A stretch of DNA of 47,242 bases, taken from positions 1 to 47,242 of IMG/VR virus record IMGVR_UViG_3300026118_000363; one strand, 5' to 3'. Numbering within the stretch: the stretch's first letter is position 1; every line of letters starts with the position of its first letter. Below the pieces are notes generated by a model, which saw nothing but the letters and a program-made list of their open reading frames with translations, searched no databases and was not told the origin of the DNA. This DNA comes from a virus. Both the position numbers and the translations under genes were made by a program. Shown here piece after piece: positions 1-6,244 of the stretch.

Positions 1-261
1 CTACTTCGTCCGGATGAGTTCAATGTCCATCGAATCGTCAAACACCAGAACCTTGGTGTTCTCCAGCGCCGTTCCTGTTACGCCTGCTTTCCACGATGCC
101 CTGAGCCGCTCGATGGTCTCAAGAGATGGTGCGCCGCGTTTACACTTAATCAGCACAACTTCCACACCATGAGCGTCTTGCGTGGTCACAGGTGTGACCG
201 TCATACCGGTGGTGGCGCCAACCACGCTGGCTAAGGCTTTGAGAGCGTTTCGGCGGTCCAT
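1..261 (-). CDS. Small protein with export-like N-terminus
   Basis: This complete 86-aa reading frame ends with TAG exactly at the window edge. The N-terminus begins MDRRNALKAL and runs into a small-residue stretch, which resembles a twin-arginine (RRxxLK) or short Sec export signal. The rest is a charged domain with no motif I recognise. It lies two bases after the fibre-adaptor-like gene at 264-638 and belongs to that fibre cassette by position. It may instead be a small structural protein with a chance hydrophobic start. Confidence 0.6.
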   Translation of the reverse strand: MDRRNALKALASVVGATTGMTVTPVTTQDAHGVEVVLIKCKRGAPSLETIERLRASWKAGVTGTALENTKVLVFDDSMDIELIRTK

Positions 262-263
262 GA

Positions 264-638
264 TCAGAGGTTTTGGATGAGCAACCGGAAACTGCGCTCT
301 TTTGTTTGAGATGGCGTTTCCGATGACACGATTTTATTAGCAATCTCGTAGGTTTGTCCTAAGGTGCCAACCGTGAGGCGTAGCCGTGTCGCCCGATTAT
401 CGAGCGTCACCGTACGCTCTAGGGCGGTTGAGGCTTCCGCGGCGGTCAACATCGCCTCTGCGTCCTTCACTAACGCCGTATCCGACGTCGAAGGCGCTAT
501 CGCCTTGATGGTAAAGAGATTCGTGGCAATCGTGACTCCAGGCTTCAAGTTGTCGCCATCCCAGTCGAAGACGTAGACCTTCGAATCCGAGGGATCTTGG
601 ATGACGAGCGCCCCTGACTTGATGACCACAACGCTCAT
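264..638 (-). CDS. Fibre-tail adaptor-like structural protein
   Basis: The protein has 124 aa. The N-terminal pattern DP...Y.FDWD..L..G.TI and the C-terminal pattern G.LGQTYEIAN.I followed by KERSF match what I remember of the small beta-rich phage proteins annotated as fibre-tail adaptors, which sit next to tail-fibre genes. It overlaps the start of its upstream neighbour by an ATGA junction (635-638), so the two are probably translationally coupled. The assignment rests on recalled family pattern and context, not on a search. Confidence 0.6.
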   Translation of the reverse strand: MSVVVIKSGALVIQDPSDSKVYVFDWDGDNLKPGVTIATNLFTIKAIAPSTSDTALVKDAEAMLTAAEASTALERTVTLDNRATRLRLTVGTLGQTYEIANKIVSSETPSQTKERSFRLLIQNL

Positions 639-838
639 AATTCACCCAGCACGGCGGCTCGAGCCGCCATTTTGCGCGCCTTGATGGTCTCGACGTCATC
701 CATCGGCACGCCTTCCGCTAAAGCCTCCTCAACCGCTTTGGTCATGGCGTCCTCAATGCGCTTCGAACGAGAGTGTTCGCCGCTGACCATCGATCCAGAG
801 GCTGTGCCAACCGCGGCCGCGATCTTCGGCTTAGCCAT
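635..838 (-). CDS. Small hypothetical protein of fibre cassette
   Basis: This 67-aa protein is Ala-rich and predicted mostly helical, with a charged stretch KRIEDAMTKAVEEALAEG. I chose the ATG at 838 because it overlaps the stop of the upstream fibre gene as ATGA; a TTG one codon earlier is also open. I do not recognise a family. Its position between the fibre gene and the adaptor-like gene suggests an assembly helper or minor structural protein. Confidence 0.55.
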   Translation of the reverse strand: MAKPKIAAAVGTASGSMVSGEHSRSKRIEDAMTKAVEEALAEGVPMDDVETIKARKMAARAAVLGEL

Positions 839-1266
839 CAATCCTCCGTGATGGTCGTCGCCGTCGTGAGCCTGGGCGTAACTCCGTTACCGGTGACGAT
901 GTTCGGCGTCACGGTGCCGCTGTGGTAGATGTCGGTCGCACCACCACCCGTCTTGCCCGTGCTGAAGTGCGTGACGGTACCGCTACCACCAGTGCCAGCC
1001 GGAAAGTCGATATTCGCCACTGGGCTGACGCTGTTAGCCGTTACCGTCCACCCGCCAGAGTTCCTGTTGACGTTCACCCGTGCATAGCTGGTGTAGGCCG
1101 CTTCACTGGTGGATTGCGTCCCTGATTCGCCAGGATCGGCGGTGTGGAGCGCCACCGCAATCTGTGTGATGGGCGAACTCGCCGCATTGTCGGCGACGTT
1201 GGCCCAGGCCGTGGCGTTGTACAGCAATTTCAGGAAATTGTTTTCGGTGGTATCGCCTTTACTCAT
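838..1266 (-). CDS. Phage tail fibre protein (small, N-terminal ENxFLKLL type)
   Basis: The protein has 142 aa. It starts with the pattern ENNFLKLLYNATA-ANVADNA and continues with I.VALHTADPGESG.Q.T.EAAYTSYARV. This closely matches a recurrent short phage tail-fibre protein family that I know from memory in many proteobacterial siphophages. The start has a good AAAGGGA ribosome-binding site 8-10 bases upstream. It is the last part of a fibre series running from 4822 down to 264. The expected role is a trimeric fibre or fibre-base protein on the virion. Confidence 0.72.
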   Translation of the reverse strand: MSKGDTTENNFLKLLYNATAWANVADNAASSPITQIAVALHTADPGESGTQSTSEAAYTSYARVNVNRNSGGWTVTANSVSPVANIDFPAGTGGSGTVTHFSTGKTGGGATDIYHSGTVTPNIVTGNGVTPRLTTATTITED

Positions 1267-1290
1267 CAGCAGTTCCCTTTCAGGAGAAGT

Positions 1291-2586
1291 TTACGCCTCA
1301 ACGAGGACATCATCGGCCACGATCCCGACCGTGTAGCCATCGGGAGCAATCTGCACCACGCGCGGATCGCTAGAGATTCTCACTACCACATCGTCGGCGC
1401 CAACCCGCAAGACGGCATCGTCAGCCGCAATTCTGAGGATGTAATCAGCCGTTGGCGCAATCGGTGGAATGCTCGAGCCGAAGACGGTGGATGTACCTGC
1501 GGCTGTGCCGATCGCTGAGGCGAACTGCTGGCCGACACTGATGGCGTCACTTGACCCTGTGGCGGTCCCAACAGACGAGAAGGTGGCACGGCCAACCGCT
1601 GTGACGGTGGAGGTACCAGCACTAGTGCCAACACCGTCGCTGGTGCCTCGAATCGCAAAGGCTGTGGAGGTGCCTGCCGCACTACCGACAGCGGCCTTGA
1701 TCGCTGCGCCAGTGGCGGTGATAGTCGAGGTGCCAGCCGCAGACCCAACACCGGCATTCGTGGAACGTCCCGTAGCGCTGACGGTCGAAGTGCCTGCTGC
1801 GGTACCAACCGCCGCAAAGAAGGACCGTCCTGTCGCTGTAACCGTGCTGGTGCCTGCTGCGGCACCAACACTAGCCGCGGTGGAAGACCCAACACCTGTG
1901 ACGGTAGACGTGCCAGCGGCCGCACCAACGGCACCACCAGCCCCCAAGCCGATAACCGTGGATGTGCCAGCGGCAGACCCGACAGCAGCCGCAACCGAAC
2001 TACCCTGAGCGGTAACGGTGGATGTGCCTGTGGCCGCACCGACTGCACTACCGGTGGCAGCACCTGTAGCCGTGACGATACTAGTGCCTGCCGCCGTACC
2101 TGTGCTTGCTGCGGTGGCTGCACCGACACCCGTGACGGTGGAGGTGCCTGCCGCAGCCGCAACGCTCCCACCAGCCCCGATGCCGTTGACGGTGGAGGTA
2201 CCTGCCGCACTACCAACCGCAGCGCTGGTTTGAGCGCCAACAGCCGTGACAGTCGAGGTACCAGCCGCAGACCCAACGGCAGGCTTGACTGCTACGCCAG
2301 CAGCGGCAGGCGTCGAGGTGCCTGCGGCAGCACCAACCGATGCCGCTGTGGCACTGCCGACCGCGGTAACGGTGGACGTCCCAGCGGCAGACCCAACAGC
2401 CGCCTTGATCGCTGCGCCAACAGCGGTAACGGTACTGGTGCCGACAGCTGCACCAACAGCAGACGTCGCGCTGTCGGTGGAAACGGTCTCGACGGCATCG
2501 TCAGAGAACAGGCCACCCTTGCCAGCCTCGACATCAAAGAGGCCAGACGACAGTGCCTGCGAATCAAAAAAGCCAGGACGAGCCAT
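1291..2586 (-). CDS. Repeat-rich fibre/adhesin protein (17 GTST repeats)
   Basis: This 431-aa protein has three parts. The head (residues 1-40) contains repeated FD/GLF motifs (GFFDSQ, GLFDVE, GLFSDD) of the kind seen at the N-terminus of phage minor structural proteins. The middle (about 45-370) is built from about 17 units of 18-20 aa with the core VG-AAGTSTVTxxG. The tail has alternating short strands (ILRIAADDAVLRVGADD and similar). The regular Ala/Gly/Thr/Ser repeat suggests an extended beta-stranded stalk. DNA repeats follow the protein repeats, so unit number could change by recombination. Long open frames on the opposite strand are shadows of the repeat composition. Confidence 0.65.
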   Translation of the reverse strand: MARPGFFDSQALSSGLFDVEAGKGGLFSDDAVETVSTDSATSAVGAAVGTSTVTAVGAAIKAAVGSAAGTSTVTAVGSATAASVGAAAGTSTPAAAGVAVKPAVGSAAGTSTVTAVGAQTSAAVGSAAGTSTVNGIGAGGSVAAAAGTSTVTGVGAATAASTGTAAGTSIVTATGAATGSAVGAATGTSTVTAQGSSVAAAVGSAAGTSTVIGLGAGGAVGAAAGTSTVTGVGSSTAASVGAAAGTSTVTATGRSFFAAVGTAAGTSTVSATGRSTNAGVGSAAGTSTITATGAAIKAAVGSAAGTSTAFAIRGTSDGVGTSAGTSTVTAVGRATFSSVGTATGSSDAISVGQQFASAIGTAAGTSTVFGSSIPPIAPTADYILRIAADDAVLRVGADDVVVRISSDPRVVQIAPDGYTVGIVADDVLVEA

Positions 2587-2590
2587 CGAT

Positions 2591-3625
2591 TTACGTGTAT
2601 TCGTCCACGATCACCACGCCGGCCGTGCCGCTGCCTCCGGTGCGTGCTGTCGATGCACCGGTCATGGCCCCACCGCCACCCGCCCCATAGCCGGTACCAG
2701 CGCTGCCATTACCCACTGCGCTAATGCTCGAACCGCCAGCCCCGTAGATGGTGGACCCGCCGGCACCACTGGCACCAACAGGTGTGGCCACGACCACGAT
2801 CACACCAGAGCCTCCAGGCTCGCCGCCGTCATTCACGTCACCGTTGGTGGCGACAGATGCGGCCGTGCCTCCGCGGTAAATCGAGAGCGTGGTCACTGCT
2901 GTTGCGACCGGGGCACCATTCCCGCCCGGAGCGGTGACAGTCGTTGCACCAACCGTAAAGGTGGAGCTGCCACCGTTGTTGCCGGCCGCAGCTGATGCAC
3001 CTGTACCAGCCGCACCGATCGCGTAGGTATACGCCGTGTTGGGCGCGACAGCGAACAGCTTCTCGGCATACGCACCAGCCGCACCACCACCACCAGCGGA
3101 TGCCGCGGATGCGACCGAGGTACACCCACCACCACCACCACCACCACCGATAATTTTGATGTTGATCTGGTTGGTCGTTGGCTGCGTGGTAAAGGACGTG
3201 CCGCTGGTCAAGACGGTGGTCTTCACGAGCCGTCCTGGCCCTGTCCCTGACCTGACCGCTCCAGAGGCGTCATACAGGAAGATGGTCCCGGTTTCGTTGA
3301 GGACCAGCATCTCTGACGAGGCTAAGGTGCCCTTCCAGAGCTGCGCCACCGTCGTACCGTCGGTATGCTCGAGCGTCACGCCCTGAGAGGCTGACGCGTG
3401 GGCATTCCGGATCATCACGGTGCGAATGTTGCGGATCGTGGTACCAGTCGGGCTGGGTACGATCGTGGTCGTGGTCGCGGTGGTGATCTGGACGTTATCG
3501 CTGCTGGGCGTGTAGACGTCTGGCGTGCCTGCCGTAAAGTCGGTGTGCGATTCATGCACATGCAGGTCTGCGGTCCCTGTCGTCACCACGCGAAGGAGTG
3601 CGGAGGTACCTGCGAGACTCAGCAT
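2591..3625 (-). CDS. Gly-rich tail-tip/fibre protein
   Basis: The protein has 344 aa. The N-terminal 130 residues are a beta-rich domain. From about residue 158 there is a glycine-rich segment (KIIGGGGGGGG, then GGGGAAGAYAEK, GAGGSS, GAGGGGAMTG) ending in GTAGVVIVDEYT. This layout matches phage Gly-rich tip domains in which loops between polyglycine helices contact the host receptor, and the VVIV.EYT end is typical. It lies between the repeat stalk gene and the lectin-like gene, so these probably form one adhesion device. A receptor-binding role is inferred. Confidence 0.7.
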   Translation of the reverse strand: MLSLAGTSALLRVVTTGTADLHVHESHTDFTAGTPDVYTPSSDNVQITTATTTTIVPSPTGTTIRNIRTVMIRNAHASASQGVTLEHTDGTTVAQLWKGTLASSEMLVLNETGTIFLYDASGAVRSGTGPGRLVKTTVLTSGTSFTTQPTTNQINIKIIGGGGGGGGCTSVASAASAGGGGAAGAYAEKLFAVAPNTAYTYAIGAAGTGASAAAGNNGGSSTFTVGATTVTAPGGNGAPVATAVTTLSIYRGGTAASVATNGDVNDGGEPGGSGVIVVVATPVGASGAGGSTIYGAGGSSISAVGNGSAGTGYGAGGGGAMTGASTARTGGSGTAGVVIVDEYT

Positions 3626-3629
3626 GGAG

Positions 3630-4244
3630 TTATCCCATCAACTGCGAGAAGGCCAAGGGCATGTCCCGGCCCACGTACGCCTCTTCGGCCACCGCCACAT
3701 CTTCGACGAGGAAGTTATCCATACGGGATGTGCCGTTCCACGACACTAACCCCGTGCGGCCAGCGGTGACGATGCGCGCCCCATTCGTGTCGAGCTTATC
3801 GGTATCCTGCTGTGTCCCGTTCTGAAACACCTTAAACGTGACCGTCGAGCCTGACCCTGTCGCTTGGAACTTAAACACGTCGCTGGTTGCAGCCGCTGTG
3901 CCGAGTGTCACATTCGTCACGAGCGTATCCACGCCGGTAATGCGCCGATAGATGCCCGCCGTGGTCGTACCTTCCACACAGTCGAGGTAGTAACAAGTGG
4001 GGGATGTTGTCGCGCCAGAGACACGCAGCATCGGCCCGCAGTCGTACCCGCCTTGACTCGGTCCGACCTGCGCTGAACCGTCAAGGAGCGCCGCATGTGC
4101 GGCCACCTTCGTCTGGAGCCAGTTGAATGCGGCTCCTGAGCCAGTGAACGACAACCGGCCCAGCGTGATCCCGATGGTGCCAAACTCCACCGACCAGTTA
4201 GCGGTGTCGAGTGAGGCGAACGCATCGGAAAACAGCGTGGCCAT
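3630..4244 (-). CDS. Jelly-roll/LamG-like carbohydrate-binding tail protein
   Basis: This 204-aa protein has the pattern F.DAF.SLD..NWS.E at the start, then alternating strands and GLVSWNGTSRMDNFLVED near the end. That is the usual order of concanavalin-A-like (LamG/laminin G) folds found in phage fibres and secreted glycan-binding proteins. It overlaps the upstream gene as ATGA. By fold and context it probably binds host surface sugar. The fold call is from pattern only; catalytic residues are not visible. Confidence 0.55.
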   Translation of the reverse strand: MATLFSDAFASLDTANWSVEFGTIGITLGRLSFTGSGAAFNWLQTKVAAHAALLDGSAQVGPSQGGYDCGPMLRVSGATTSPTCYYLDCVEGTTTAGIYRRITGVDTLVTNVTLGTAAATSDVFKFQATGSGSTVTFKVFQNGTQQDTDKLDTNGARIVTAGRTGLVSWNGTSRMDNFLVEDVAVAEEAYVGRDMPLAFSQLMG

Positions 4245-4672
4245 CAGTTCAGGATGATGGTATCGACAGCGCCAGGAGAGTGATTCAACGCCACGAGAAT
4301 CGCATCGACCATGTCATGGACGGTTTGGCCGGCCGAGACCGTGACCCCGATGTCCGTGGTGTCCAATGCGTTGTTGGCTTGGTTGCGCTCGCCACCGGAC
4401 AAGACCTTGTCCATTGTCCAGCCCAGCGGCAGAAGAATCACATCCGGATCCCCGGCCACGGAACTGTCCACCAGCGTGTCAGCATCCTGCACACAGAGCG
4501 CCCATTGCTTCGTCGGATAGTTGTCTTTGACCTCGAAGCCGACGCCGTACTTGTAGAGCGATGGCGCGTTGATGTCGTGGCCTTCGATGAACGTCAGGGC
4601 GAGACCCGTCGCGCTGCGATCCTTTACCGCAGGCTGGACGATCATCTTGCTCAGCGCAAGCCGCCGCGCCAT
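4244..4672 (-). CDS. Hypothetical structural protein of fibre cassette
   Basis: The protein has 142 aa and no motif I recognise. Its mixed alpha/beta sequence has no signal peptide or membrane segment. Its start lies directly next to the stop of the short Pro-rich gene 4673-4822, and its own end overlaps the lectin-like gene by ATGA, so it is in the same translational unit. Context suggests a virion or fibre-assembly protein. Confidence 0.55.
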   Translation of the reverse strand: MARRLALSKMIVQPAVKDRSATGLALTFIEGHDINAPSLYKYGVGFEVKDNYPTKQWALCVQDADTLVDSSVAGDPDVILLPLGWTMDKVLSGGERNQANNALDTTDIGVTVSAGQTVHDMVDAILVALNHSPGAVDTIILN

Positions 4673-4822
4673 TTAGGACGGCTTCGACGTTGGCGCCGCT
4701 GGAGGCGTCTGATTCGGGCCGGGATTCGTGGGCTGTGGTGCCTGCGGTGTCGAGGGTGGTGCCGGATTCGGATTCGGGGTGCCTGGGACGTCTTCGGTGC
4801 CGATCGGTTTCACTGGTGCCAT
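4673..4822 (-). CDS. Short Pro-rich protein (49 aa)
   Basis: This short frame runs from an ATG at 4822 to TAA at 4673-4675 and encodes MAPVKPIGTEDVPGTPNPNP followed by a Pro/Thr/Ala/Gln-rich tail. It has a clear GGAGG ribosome-binding site about 8-10 bases upstream, and its stop directly abuts the ATG of the next gene. It is probably unfolded, like the small Pro-rich linker or tether peptides of phage structural regions. The function is unknown. Confidence 0.6.
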   Translation of the reverse strand: MAPVKPIGTEDVPGTPNPNPAPPSTPQAPQPTNPGPNQTPPAAPTSKPS

Positions 4823-4848
4823 GTGCGTCTGCCTCCGTGAAGAAAGAC

Positions 4849-5043
4849 CTATGTCGGCGGCAGTTTAGCACGGGATGCTGTGGATTCGAGCACCGCGATG
4901 GCTGTGTCGCGAGCGGCAATCGCTTTGCGGAGCCGCTGCCGGTAGGTAAACGACGTGGTCTGCAGCCCCAGGATCCGCAGGTAGTGCGCTCGCTCTTTCC
5001 TGAGCCGTTTTAACGTCACCTCAACAGGCGGCTTCCGCCTCAT
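4849..5043 (-). CDS. Small basic helical hypothetical protein
   Basis: This 64-aa protein is strongly basic (VTLKRLRKERAHYL, YRQRLRKAIAARD) and predicted all helical, probably a short coiled hairpin. Its ATG overlaps the stop of the preceding gene as ATGA (5040-5043). I recognise no family. Size and charge would suit a nucleic-acid-associated or scaffold-like helper. Confidence 0.5.
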   Translation of the reverse strand: MRRKPPVEVTLKRLRKERAHYLRILGLQTTSFTYRQRLRKAIAARDTAIAVLESTASRAKLPPT

Positions 5044-5288
5044 GTCTTCGGCCGGTGCAAGGCTTCCTGATAGGTCGGATCGTCTTTCACCCAGTCCTTG
5101 ACCTGCTTGAAGCCAGCGTTGGGCTTAAAAAACGCATCGGTCTTCGTCTCGTCCTGCTGGGCGAGGAGGGCTTCAAGTTCGTCAGCGCACTGGTCGCAAC
5201 CCTTGCCAAATTCAGGACTACCGTGCTCGAACTCCCACACAGCAGCCTCTCGCCACTGCTCAATCAGCCGTCGGAGGGCGTCCTTCAT
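5040..5288 (-). CDS. Hypothetical phage protein with CxxC
   Basis: An internal ATG at 5288 is chosen over the longer open frame because it is preceded by a very strong AGGAGGAGGAAG ribosome-binding site; the extra upstream residues are low-complexity Arg/Pro. The resulting 82-aa protein contains GCDQCADELEALL, a pattern I know from small phage proteins of unknown function. It overlaps the end of the upstream gene by about 29 bases. Confidence 0.55.
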   Translation of the reverse strand: MKDALRRLIEQWREAAVWEFEHGSPEFGKGCDQCADELEALLAQQDETKTDAFFKPNAGFKQVKDWVKDDPTYQEALHRPKT

Positions 5289-5742
5289 GCTTCCTCCTCC
5301 TCTCGGGGAGGCTCCGAGACGACGGAGGGGAGGCGTTCCGTCGCTCCCACGTTCCACAAGTGCAGTTCGCGTCCCACCCATCGCGGCTTGTCCTGATGTC
5401 GCAGTCGGGCGCATGGTCGTCGGTATTCATTCCGAACGGGAACCGATGCGGCTTTTTCGGCGTCTTCTTGGCTTTCTCCTGCCGCTCCTGCTCCACGGGG
5501 GGTGCAGGCGGTTCCTCCTGCCCTAGAGGGGGGAAGGAAGACGGCCCGCGCACGGACATACGTTTAGCGGCCTCACGGCTCGCATCGTCTTCCACAAGCA
5601 ACTGCTCTCTGTGCGCTCTCAATCTGGCCACACGTTCACGCAACAACGGCTGGAACACCGACCCCTCTCGGTCAATACGACCTTCGATGAGATTCGCGGC
5701 ATATTCCAAATCGTCCAGCAGGCGTCGGATCTCGGCGCTCAT
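5260..5742 (-). CDS. Hypothetical protein, helical N-terminus and Cys-containing tail
   Basis: I place the start at ATG 5742 (MSAEIRRLLDDLEYAANLI), which has AGAAGGAG about 6 bases upstream. The 160-aa protein has a helical first half (about 1-60), a Pro/Glu/Lys-rich linker, and a C-terminal segment DHAPDCD...NCTCGTWERR that could bind a metal. The end overlaps the next gene's start region. No family is recognised. Confidence 0.5.
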   Translation of the reverse strand: MSAEIRRLLDDLEYAANLIEGRIDREGSVFQPLLRERVARLRAHREQLLVEDDASREAAKRMSVRGPSSFPPLGQEEPPAPPVEQERQEKAKKTPKKPHRFPFGMNTDDHAPDCDIRTSRDGWDANCTCGTWERRNASPPSSRSLPERRRKHEGRPPTAD

Positions 5743-5759
5743 GATGGCTCCTTCTGGCT

Positions 5760-6011
5760 TCATCCCTGCCACTGCTCGTCTGCGGGGAGCTTGACGAATG
5801 TGTCGTTGAGCGCATCGGTGAGCTTGGCGCGGGCTTCTGGCCACGACAGGTGCGGATCCGATACCACGGTCAAGACGGCCACACGGAGTTCCGTCAAGAG
5901 CTTTAAGCGCAACTCAAGACGTCGCTCCCAGAGCCGCTCATATTCATCGCCGCAGGTTGCGCCGAGCAGCGGTAGTGCCTCCATATCGGCCAATTCCTGC
6001 TTATCACTCAT
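5760..6011 (-). CDS. Small hypothetical helical protein
   Basis: The 83-aa protein is rich in charged helices (EYERLWERRLELRLKLLTEL) and has no recognisable domain. Its ATG at 6011 overlaps the stop of the gene above as an ATGA junction (6008-6011), supporting the start and a shared transcript with the methyltransferase operon. The function is unknown. Confidence 0.5.
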   Translation of the reverse strand: MSDKQELADMEALPLLGATCGDEYERLWERRLELRLKLLTELRVAVLTVVSDPHLSWPEARAKLTDALNDTFVKLPADEQWQG

Positions 6012-6244
6012 GCTCGCTTCTTCCTCTCAAGGCTGCGACTCAACGCGCGAGCGTTCATCCGCTTCCATTCCAGATTCGCGTAACAGCGGCGAGAGACTTC
6101 CTCAGGCACCACGCCTCGCGCCAGCAGTTCGACGTACTCGTCTGGCAGCGCCAGCCAGTAAATCGTGCTGCCGTCTCGAGGTAACAGCATCTCGTCTCGG
6201 ACGACTTCAGGCGTCGTGTCTACGATCGTGTGCGGCTTCAGCAT
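6008..6244 (-). CDS. Small hypothetical protein after methyltransferase
   Basis: The internal ATG at 6244 (MLKPHTIVDTTPEV) is preferred to the long upstream extension, which is antisense-like Arg/Gly-rich sequence lying under the methyltransferase gene. The 78-aa product overlaps the methyltransferase end by 7 bases and has GGAAGG just before its ATG. It contains a WLALPDEYVELLARG segment but no family is recognised. Confidence 0.5.
   Translation of the reverse strand: MLKPHTIVDTTPEVVRDEMLLPRDGSTIYWLALPDEYVELLARGVVPEEVSRRCYANLEWKRMNARALSRSLERKKRA

Noticed and set aside
1291-2586. Repeat array as CRISPR
   Set aside because: Repeats are 54-60 bp, degenerate, in frame and coding, with no constant repeat and variable spacer pattern.
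1469-2995. Long plus-strand frames opposite the repeat fibre gene
   Set aside because: They are Pro/Val/Ala repeats created by reading the complement of the Gly/Thr/Ser repeats; no ribosome-binding site or independent domain.
5289-5414. Upstream extension of the gene at 5040-5288
   Set aside because: Extra residues are Arg/Gly/Pro-rich shadow of the overlapping gene, and a very strong ribosome-binding site supports the internal ATG.
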